A stretch of DNA of 64,000 bases from NCBI RefSeq assembly GCF_039962115.1, contig NZ_JAMPKJ010000022.1, positions 1 through 64,000 on the forward strand, read 5' to 3'. Origin of the DNA: Funiculus sociatus GB2-C1 (GTDB lineage Bacteria; Cyanobacteriota; Cyanobacteriia; Cyanobacteriales; FACHB-T130). How positions within the stretch are numbered: the first letter of the stretch is position 1; each line of letters begins with the position of its first letter. The notes below the pieces were generated by a model. It did no database searches and was not told the origin of the DNA. It worked only from the letters and a program-made list of their open reading frames with translations. Position numbers and translations under genes: made by a program. Shown piece by piece: positions 17,567 through 24,670 of the stretch.

Positions 17567-19189
17567 TTAAGCAGGCATCAAACTCTGTGCTGTGGCTAGG
17601 TGCTTCTGCAAGGTTTCCACTGGTAGTGGCCCAGCTAAGTGACTCCAGGGCAAAACTTGCTCTAGCGACCAGTTGGCGTGGACGTAGTAATCTAGTTCAG
17701 GCACCTGTCCTCGCAGTTCTTTGAAAGCACGGCGGTAACTGCCTAGAGAATCACCGTAATGCCGCGTCAGTTCCAATAGATAAGATAAACGTCTGTCTCC
17801 TCTGGATATTAGCGCTTGCATTACCGACCAGTTATAACTTTCCGGTCGAAAGTTAATACCCTCGCGTCGCAATTCCTTGTCTAACTTTTTGAGGCGTTTT
17901 TCGGCTTCTCGATTTACGCCAAACCACTGAAACGGCGTGTGTGCTTTGGGTACAAAGGTACTGCATCCCAATGTTAAGCGTAAACCGGGAGCAGCTCGTT
18001 TTAGAGATCGCATCATCGCCACTGTTGCGTCCAAATCCTCTGGTTCTTCCCCAGGAATTCCCGCCATCCCGTAAAGTTTCAGTCCAGTTAATCCACCAGC
18101 TTTGGCATTTATCGCCGCTTGCACGATTTCATCGTTATGCAGCTTTTTGTTGATAATCTGGCGCAAACGTTCCGAACCACTTTCTATAGCAATAGTAAGC
18201 GATCGCGTATCTCTTTTCGCCAAAGTTTCCGCCAACTGAACCGTCACTGTATTTGTCCGCACCGACGCAATACTTAGACGTACATCGTCATACTTTGGCT
18301 GACTCAAATATTCCAGCAGAGTTTGAAATTCTGGGTGTTGTGTAACAGAAGCACCTAACAATCCTAACCGATTTGTCACCGCCAACCCGCGCTCAATTGC
18401 CGGAATCAGCGAATCTTCTAAACTAGCCGTGCGAAAAGGTAAAGTGAGGTAACTTGCCAGACAGAAACGGCACATCTCCGGACAACTGCGTACCACTTCC
18501 ACCATGTAGATATTTTCCCACGCCGCCTTTTCTGTTACTACGGTTGAAGCAGACAAAGTATTACCTCGATAAGTCTGCTTTTCTACCCGACTGGGAATTG
18601 CCTCATCTACTGGCTGAATCGACTTTATTAAACCATCTGCATTGTGATATTCCACCACATACAAACTGGGAACATAAATTCCCGGAACTTGCGCCAAACG
18701 CTTCAACTGAGTTTGTCTATCAGCTTGTCGGACTTCCTTGTAAGCTTCAATGAAATTTGGCAGGAGATTTTCCCCATCTCCTAGCAATATCACATCAAAA
18801 AAGTCAGCAAAAGGTTCAGGATTAGCAGTTAATACTGGGCCTCCACCAAATACTAGGGGATGATTATCAGAACGGGCAGCAGCGCGACTGGGAATTTCTA
18901 ACGATTCCAGTAAATTGAGGATATTTACATAATCCAGTTCCCAAGAAACAGAAAAACCTACTAATTCTGGATTTCTCGGTAGTTGTTCCTGGGTATCCGT
19001 AAACAGGCGACTCACCTGCACATCGCAGCGCATTGCCAAAGTCGCCCACACCACCTGATAGCCCAGGCTAGTGATGCCAACGCTATACTCATTTGGGAAG
19101 CCAAATATTGTAGGTATGGCATCGTTGTCAGGCGTTGCAGGTGTAAATAAAAGACGTTCAGCAGCAAATACTCCGGTCATCACAGGCAA
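17567..19189 (-). CDS. B12-binding-domain radical SAM protein
   Basis: 540 aa. The N-terminal third has a cobalamin-binding-like Rossmann region (GITSLGYQVVWATLA, then LVGFSVSWELDYVN and VFGGGPVLTANPEPF). The radical SAM core carries the cluster motif RSCPEMCRFC (Cys-x3-Cys-x2-Cys). Further radical SAM features are IAIESGSERLRQIINKKL and GLTGLKLYGMAGIPGEEPED. The C-terminal part resembles the extensions of YgiQ/TIGR03960-like proteins. The substrate is unknown. The gene stands alone between the TnpB element and the SemiSWEET gene, which ends 21 bases upstream of its start and runs the same way. Confidence 0.85.
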   Translation of the reverse strand: MPVMTGVFAAERLLFTPATPDNDAIPTIFGFPNEYSVGITSLGYQVVWATLAMRCDVQVSRLFTDTQEQLPRNPELVGFSVSWELDYVNILNLLESLEIPSRAAARSDNHPLVFGGGPVLTANPEPFADFFDVILLGDGENLLPNFIEAYKEVRQADRQTQLKRLAQVPGIYVPSLYVVEYHNADGLIKSIQPVDEAIPSRVEKQTYRGNTLSASTVVTEKAAWENIYMVEVVRSCPEMCRFCLASYLTLPFRTASLEDSLIPAIERGLAVTNRLGLLGASVTQHPEFQTLLEYLSQPKYDDVRLSIASVRTNTVTVQLAETLAKRDTRSLTIAIESGSERLRQIINKKLHNDEIVQAAINAKAGGLTGLKLYGMAGIPGEEPEDLDATVAMMRSLKRAAPGLRLTLGCSTFVPKAHTPFQWFGVNREAEKRLKKLDKELRREGINFRPESYNWSVMQALISRGDRRLSYLLELTRHYGDSLGSYRRAFKELRGQVPELDYYVHANWSLEQVLPWSHLAGPLPVETLQKHLATAQSLMPA

Positions 19190-19210
19190 ATTAAGCGTCA
19201 GAATAACATT

Positions 19211-19465
19211 TCATCTATATCTAATTTTAAACCATAGAATTATAAGATTAAAAATTAAGGTTAATGAGTTGGCAATAATTATTGGTAAAGCTTGAATAAA
19301 AATTCCGTACACCAGCCACAGGAAAACGCCACTACAGAAAATAATCAGCATTTCCAAAGAAACATCTTTGGCTGATTTCGAGCGCCATATTTTAAAAAGT
19401 TGTGGCAAGAATGCAATGGTAGTCAATGTAGCTGCGAACAAGCCCAAAATTGTAATAAAGTCCAT
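19211..19465 (-). CDS. SemiSWEET-type PQ-loop transporter
   Basis: 84 aa with three membrane helices. The PQ motif sits in helix 1 (TTIAFLPQLFKIWRSKS), followed by SLEMLIIFCSGVFLWLVYGI and a third helix. Bacterial SemiSWEETs work as dimers and move sugars down gradients. The substrate cannot be read here. It lies 21 bases upstream of the radical SAM gene on the same strand and could share its transcript. Confidence 0.87.
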   Translation of the reverse strand: MDFITILGLFAATLTTIAFLPQLFKIWRSKSAKDVSLEMLIIFCSGVFLWLVYGIFIQALPIIIANSLTLIFNLIILWFKIRYR

Positions 19466-19628
19466 TTAGATTCTGTAATTGACAATTATATTTTTAGCGT
19501 CTAGGTACCGCTCGCTAAATTGATTGGCGCGAAAGGAGATTATAATTATGATACCGTTTGGGAAGTGTCTGGTTTGTGGCGGCAAGCTGCGCGAGTAAAA
19601 ACATCTTACAGCTAAAGGGCACAGCTAC

Positions 19629-19713
19629 AAAAGCTAAGCCTTACTCCGCAGGCTTTTAAGGCTGCAAATGCTGTTTTTATTTGTGTAGCCACACTCTTTA
19701 GGATGTGGACTAC
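19629..19713. repeat. Dispersed repeat, GGCTGC-TTTTT-GTAGCCACA type
   Basis: Shares AAAAGCTAA, AAGGCTGC, TGTTTTT and GTAGCCACAC with 49092-49163. Its end folds into a hairpin (GTAGCCACA / TGTGGACTAC). A weaker copy is at 13996-14042. Confidence 0.6.
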
Positions 19714-19784
19714 AAAAGAGATATATAGCCGCTATTATTTTAAAACTACTTCAGATATGGATTTATTTACTTTCAATTACCTGC

Positions 19785-19813
19785 GTAGGGGCATGGCAAT
19801 GCCATGCCCCTAC
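19785..19813. repeat. Dispersed palindrome, GTAGGGGCATGGC type
   Basis: GTAGGGGCATGGC and GCCATGCCCCTAC form a perfect palindrome around AAT. Same family as 8534-8570 and 23056-23084. Confidence 0.8.
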
Positions 19814-20377
19814 ATGTGGCATTCTTTATAATTAACTTAATCTCTGAATTCAGTGAAATAAATTGATATTTAGAGTCTAAGAAGTTTACCTTGTGATTTT
19901 ATAGTTTTTTCTTTCCTAAGTTGCTCTCGCAAGATAATTTCAACGGTTGGTAAAAGTTGATGCTTTTTAACTCAATTCAACTCAATATCAGTAATTTTTA
20001 TTCCTAAGTTAACTTTTCGTAGTATGAAGAGCAGATTAGAAGAAGATGACTCTGTATAATTAGTTGCCTGATACTTGGACTTCAGGATAGTAAAATGTTC
20101 TGTTTGGCTGGGGAACTGTTGATATATATGAAGTTGCGGGATCAAACCGGATGTAAAGGAAACTATAACTACACAGCAGCTATATAAGAAACCGGAAAAT
20201 TACCTACATCACAAAATGCGATCGCATTCTGGTTATCCTTAATAAGTGCTGTTCGCAGGGTGCATAATTGTAAACTATAGTCTTGGATATAAGAGGCAAA
20301 TTCAGATCCCAAGCCTTACAATAAGCAAGAACAAGGGCGAGTAGTAGCAGGGCTTGTGGTGTGATTAAGGAGTTGAC

Positions 20378-23029
20378 GTGGCAAAGTTCATCTCAAGGCT
20401 GAAGGATATATCAGGCAAGTTCAATGCAGGAGTCTCAACTGAACCAGTCGATACGCCTAAGATTGATAAACAACCAGATAACCCAGATAAGGTAGATAAA
20501 CAGACATTGCGGCGGCGGCGGGAAATCAAGCGAAGTCTCTTGCGGATGAAGCGCTTCTCTGGCCAGCAGTTGGAAGTTATCAAAAAGCCTTTCACGGGAG
20601 AAAATCCCCTTCATCACAAAAAGCGATTTTGGATCGGCTTGGGTGTGGGAGGAGGAGCGATCGCGCTGGGTGTTGCTTGGTCATCTTTTGAAAGCAGCTT
20701 ACCGGATACTGGCGATGTATTAACTTTAATGCGCCCAGAGACTTTGACCATTAAAGCCTCTAATGGCAAAATACTTCAGCAAATTGGCCCCACTACCCGC
20801 GAAGCCCTGAAAATTGACAAAATTCCTAAAAAGCTGATACAAGCCTTCATTGCCATAGAAGACAGACGCTTTTACCAACACCAAGGGGTAGATTATCAGG
20901 GCGTAGGGAGAGCAATAGTTTCTAACCTGGTAGCCAGAGATGTCGTTGAAGGCGCTAGCACTATTACCCAACAACTAGCGAGGATGGTTTTCCTCGATCA
21001 AGAGCGTAGCGTCTGGCGCAAGCTCAAAGAAGTTCGTACTGCACAAAAAATTGAGAACGGAAACACCAAAGATCAAATTCTGGAACGTTATCTGAATTTG
21101 GTTTATTTGGGAGAAGGTGCTTATGGAGTAGCAGATGCGGCTTGGGTTTACTTCACCAAGCCAGTGTATGAGCTAACGTTGGCGGAAATGGCAACGCTAG
21201 CCGCAATACCACCAGCACCCAATGAATACTCGCCCCTGAAGAACCCGCAAGTTATCAAACAGCGGCGAAATTTGGTATTAAAACGGATGCAGGAGGCTGA
21301 CTTCATTACAGCAGAAGAAGCCGACAAAGCGATCGCTTCCCCATTAATTACAAAAGCAAGCCCTCCCAAACGCCTCGAAAGATTCGCCCCCTACTTCACC
21401 GAATACATCCAACAGGAACTGCCCAAATACGTTTCCAAACAAGCGCGGGAAGTCGGCGGTTTAACTGTGGAAACCTCCCTGCACCCAGAGTGGCAGGAAG
21501 CAGCGGAAGAAGCTGTCACAAAAACCATAGAAAACACGGGAAGAGGTCAAAACTTTGAACAAGCTGCTCTAGTTGCCATCGATCCGCGTACCGGAGAAAT
21601 TAAGGCGATGGTCGGGGGAAAAGACTTTTTCAAACAACAATTTAATCGCGTCACCCAGGCACAGCGCCAACCTGGTTCTACATTTAAAGCATTTGTTTAT
21701 GCAACAGCAATGGCAGCTGGATTTACTCCCTATCGCGGCTACCTGGACTCACCTTACAAAGTAGACGGCTATACCCCCAAAAATTACAGCGAAACCCACC
21801 GGGGCTGGATCTCCATGAGAGATGCCCTGATCGGCTCAATAAATGTAGTCGCTGTGAAAGTTTTGGTAGATGTCGGGTGGGAACCAACGATCCAACTGGC
21901 ACGCAAAATGGGAATTGAATCAGAACTCAAACCCACCTACTCCACAGCTTTAGGTGCCTCCGAAGTTAACCTGTTGGAACTAACTAGCGCTTATGGCACT
22001 TTTGCCACCAACGGAACACATACAAAAGCCTTTGGCATCCGCCGTGTTCTCGACCGACGCGGCAACGTAATTTACAACGCCAAATCTAAATCAGAGCGCG
22101 TCTTACAAGAAGACACATCTGCCATTATGACTTGGCTGCTGCGGGGTGTTGTGAACGAGGGTACAGGTCAAGCTGCCTCTTTAGGCGATCGCCCCGTCGC
22201 TGGCAAAACCGGAACCTCTGACGAAGCCCGCGACCTGTGGTTTATTGGTTACATTCCCCAAATGGTTGCTGGTGTTTGGCTGGGCAATGACAACAACAAA
22301 CCTACTTGGGGTGCCAGCAGCACAGCCGCCTACACCTGGCACGAGTTCATGGAGAAAGTGGTAGAAGGGATGCCCATCGAGAAGTTTCCCCCTCGACCTA
22401 CCCAATTAGAAGGGCGCAAACCCCAAATCGACGTCAAGCCAATCAAGCCTCGAAGCAGCTATTCTGGGCCTATAAACACAGATAAAAGCGACAACGACGA
22501 GCAAACTCAAACCCCCCGACGGAGAAGATCCCGCCGTACATACAGCGAAGACAACTCCAGCAACGAAACTCCCCGGCGTAGCCGGAGCCGCAGTAACACC
22601 TACCAAACCAACAGTGTACAAAGTGGCGAGGAGCGCCCTCGCCGCAGGCGGCGACGCAGCCAAGAAGTCCAGACTCAAGAAGTCCCCACACCCACCTATC
22701 GCCGTCGCCGTCGTAGTTCACAAAACACAGATTCTCAGAGCCAGCAAACTCAAGAAACGCCTACGCGCAGCAATCGCCGCCGTCGTCGTAGTTCACAAAA
22801 CACACAATCGCAGGAGTCGGCACCAGTGGGGCGTAGTAGTTATCGCCGCAGGTCATCAGAATCGACTTCCTCAACTTCCTCGACTTCCTCGACTTCTCGC
22901 CGCCGACGGAGGAGCAGACAAACAGTACAAAGCTCTGAGCCACCAGCACCACGCGCACCCAGAAGGGAGTACAACTCCGCTGCGCCACCAGCGCCTCCAG
23001 CTGCTAGGAAGGATAGTTCTTCACAGTAG
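20378..23029 (+). CDS. Class A penicillin-binding protein with long Arg/Ser tail
   Basis: 883 aa starting at GTG with AAGGAG upstream. One membrane anchor (about residues 84-101) follows a basic cytoplasmic N-terminus. The GT51 transglycosylase domain has Glu161 in AIEDRRFYQHQGVD and the ASTITQQLARM motif. The transpeptidase domain has Ser434-x-x-Lys (QPGSTFKAF), S487-I-N and K611-T-G. The protein polymerises and crosslinks peptidoglycan in the periplasm. From about residue 690 to the end there is an unusual tail of RRRRR blocks separated by Ser/Gln/Thr/Pro-rich spacers, absent from typical PBPs. The tail would lie in the periplasm and is strongly cationic. Confidence 0.93.
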   Translation: MAKFISRLKDISGKFNAGVSTEPVDTPKIDKQPDNPDKVDKQTLRRRREIKRSLLRMKRFSGQQLEVIKKPFTGENPLHHKKRFWIGLGVGGGAIALGVAWSSFESSLPDTGDVLTLMRPETLTIKASNGKILQQIGPTTREALKIDKIPKKLIQAFIAIEDRRFYQHQGVDYQGVGRAIVSNLVARDVVEGASTITQQLARMVFLDQERSVWRKLKEVRTAQKIENGNTKDQILERYLNLVYLGEGAYGVADAAWVYFTKPVYELTLAEMATLAAIPPAPNEYSPLKNPQVIKQRRNLVLKRMQEADFITAEEADKAIASPLITKASPPKRLERFAPYFTEYIQQELPKYVSKQAREVGGLTVETSLHPEWQEAAEEAVTKTIENTGRGQNFEQAALVAIDPRTGEIKAMVGGKDFFKQQFNRVTQAQRQPGSTFKAFVYATAMAAGFTPYRGYLDSPYKVDGYTPKNYSETHRGWISMRDALIGSINVVAVKVLVDVGWEPTIQLARKMGIESELKPTYSTALGASEVNLLELTSAYGTFATNGTHTKAFGIRRVLDRRGNVIYNAKSKSERVLQEDTSAIMTWLLRGVVNEGTGQAASLGDRPVAGKTGTSDEARDLWFIGYIPQMVAGVWLGNDNNKPTWGASSTAAYTWHEFMEKVVEGMPIEKFPPRPTQLEGRKPQIDVKPIKPRSSYSGPINTDKSDNDEQTQTPRRRRSRRTYSEDNSSNETPRRSRSRSNTYQTNSVQSGEERPRRRRRRSQEVQTQEVPTPTYRRRRRSSQNTDSQSQQTQETPTRSNRRRRRSSQNTQSQESAPVGRSSYRRRSSESTSSTSSTSSTSRRRRRSRQTVQSSEPPAPRAPRREYNSAAPPAPPAARKDSSSQ

Positions 23030-23055
23030 TTAGGGCTTACGCACGTCAACACGCT

Positions 23056-23084
23056 GTGAGGGCATAGCAATGCCATGCCCCTAC
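23056..23084. repeat. Dispersed palindrome, diverged copy
   Basis: GTGAGGGCATAGCAATGCC then ATGCCCCTAC; it differs from the 19785 copy at a few left-arm bases only. Lies 27 bases after the PBP stop. Confidence 0.7.
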
Positions 23085-23286
23085 GACAGAATGAGGCATT
23101 CACTAATTAACTGCGTAAGTCCTGAGTAGGCATCTTGGCAAGAAAAGCTGAACAACTCAGGGGCTGAGGGAGAAATTGAATTCAGGCTCTCCCTTATCCC
23201 CTACTCTGGGGATCAAACTCAAGGGTGATAGAGGATTCTCTTAAGTTTGGTACGATAACCAAAAATCGATAAGGAGATTACAAAAA

Positions 23287-23499
23287 ATGAGTTTACTTAT
23301 GGACGTTGCTGCTGCTAGTGGGCCTCATTTTCCAGTTTCTGCTACTGCTGTGTACGCAGTTGGTTTTATTGCTGCTGTAACTATTGGCTCGGTTGCTTGG
23401 TACAACTCTAAGCGTCCTGTGGGTTGGGAAGATAAAGAGCGTCCAGATATTGTGCCTGATGTTAAAAAAGAGGAAACCCCTGGTCTGGGCAAGCCATAA
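23287..23499 (+). CDS. psb35: Psb35-like photosystem II-associated small protein
   Basis: 70 aa, one membrane helix (about residues 19-39; AVYAVGFIAAVTIGSVAWYN) and a polar C-terminus with NSKRPVGWEDKERPDIVPD. I recognise this as the Psb35 family of cyanobacteria, reported to bind photosystem II subcomplexes and small high-light-induced proteins. AAGGAG lies 8-13 bases before the ATG. A strong terminator follows at 23571-23627. Recognition is from memory of a short sequence, so it is moderately sure. Confidence 0.65.
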   Translation: MSLLMDVAAASGPHFPVSATAVYAVGFIAAVTIGSVAWYNSKRPVGWEDKERPDIVPDVKKEETPGLGKP

Positions 23500-23570
23500 A
23501 AAAGGAAAAAGGCAAAAGTTATAAAATCCATATTGGTCTAGTCGCACCTAATAAATATAGGCCGATAAAA

Positions 23571-23627
23571 AAAGAATTGAAAAGAGACACTTTTCGCTAA
23601 TTTGTTAGGTGTCTTTTTCAATTCTTT
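23571..23627. terminator. Hairpin between convergent genes
   Basis: AAAGAATTGAAAAGAGACAC pairs with GTGTCTTTTTCAATTCTTT with one bulge and an 18-base loop. Poly-A on the left and T-rich on the right allow bidirectional use for psb35 and the gene ending at 23676. Confidence 0.65.
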
Positions 23628-23675
23628 AGATTTATCTATGGGATTTTTACTCTGGCATTTTTGCATTTTTCCTGG

Positions 23676-24323
23676 TTAGCGCAGTGCTACAGGAGAACGC
23701 AAGGTCACATTCAAATCGGTGTTGGGGTCAATAACTACAACATCAACTTTTCTTTGTCCGAAAAACAGCCCACCCAAGGCACCTAAACCAGCACCGCCAA
23801 GGATTTCTTCAGTAGCAAGCGCTTTGTCACCAGTCAAAGCAGCGATCGCGGCCGCAGCTGCTCCACCAAGGGCAGCACCTTTGAAAATAGAACTGGTGTT
23901 GCTTCCCTGACTTACCTGTTGGGTTCTGGTAATTACTTTAGAAGCACCATTGATACGCGCCCGTTTACCGTTGGAAAACACTAATTCCTGGGCAACAAAT
24001 CGGGAACCTTTCCCATTAGGAGCAGGGCGTAGTTGACCAACAACCTGAGTTCCAGCAGGAATTACAATAGCACCGCTAGAGGCTTTAACGTTGCTTGCCA
24101 CGCTCAGAGTTACAGGGGCAGTTTCGGTAGGAGTAACGACGATTTTATTGGCTTTGTCATACCTGACAGCAATCCTGGTTCCAGATGCGAGGGTGACTGA
24201 AGTTGTGGGAAATTCATAAGATTGTGCAGCCGCAGGCGCAGTTGCGATCAGTGTTGGGGCAGCTACACCAGTAGTGATGGTTAGTGCCATGAGTGCAGCA
24301 GTTGCAGATTTCCAGCTAGTCAT
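23676..24323 (-). CDS. Secreted protein with glycine-zipper C-terminus
   Basis: 215 aa from the ATG at 24323, which has AGAGAGAG upstream; a GTG three codons earlier (24332) is an alternative. A signal peptide ends near ATAPAAAQS. A beta-rich domain follows (LASGTRIAVRYDKANKIVV, IPAGTQVVGQLRPAPNGKGS, VAQELVFSNGKRARINGAS) that resembles the TrbI/VirB10-like beta barrel. A Gly/Ala-rich segment near residues 150-195 (GAALGGAAAAAIAALTG, LGGAGLGALGGLFFG) could insert in a membrane. The conjugation-family resemblance does not imply conjugation here; no other transfer gene is near. Confidence 0.65.
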   Translation of the reverse strand: MTSWKSATAALMALTITTGVAAPTLIATAPAAAQSYEFPTTSVTLASGTRIAVRYDKANKIVVTPTETAPVTLSVASNVKASSGAIVIPAGTQVVGQLRPAPNGKGSRFVAQELVFSNGKRARINGASKVITRTQQVSQGSNTSSIFKGAALGGAAAAAIAALTGDKALATEEILGGAGLGALGGLFFGQRKVDVVVIDPNTDLNVTLRSPVALR

Positions 24324-24670
24324 AGAAAACACTCTCTCTATTTACGCGGTTATATGTAGGGACGGCTTGTTGGTGAGATTGTTTCTTGACAATTTAACCG
24401 CTATAGGATTAAGAAGAAGACGATCGCCTATAAGTCTTATGAGGTGGACATCTTACTCGCCCTCAACAGGTGTTTTCAAGACGTGAAGCGCAAGCGCGAC
24501 GAAAGTCGTTCGCGCTTTCAAAGGCAACACTTACCAACATCTATTTACAGGGTAGCTAACGCCTAAAACCAAGCTAACCGCAATACCCGATCCTTAACGT
24601 ACTGGATACCCTACACCTCCCATGAGGGCGATCGCGCTTTGTGGTGAAGGGGGAAATAAATGCGATCGCG
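24324..24670. other. Intergenic region, no gene seen
   Basis: The left part is the leader of the secreted protein. The rest has two HIP1-containing stretches (near 24628 and 24662) and a weak inverted repeat near 24489-24520. I see no convincing frame, promoter or RNA gene. Confidence 0.5.

Larger units (their letters stand above)
19466..20377. other. Long intergenic region before the PBP gene
   Basis: 912 bases without a long frame. It holds a dispersed repeat (19629-19713), a palindrome (19785-19813) and a 16-codon frame at 19548-19598 with a good ribosome site (AAAGGAGA). The rest is AT-rich and probably contains the PBP promoter, which I cannot place. Confidence 0.5.

Noticed and set aside
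22406-23103. Minus-strand frames over the PBP tail
   Set aside because: They arise from the low-complexity Arg/Ser coding sequence; the PBP frame is continuous from its conserved domains.
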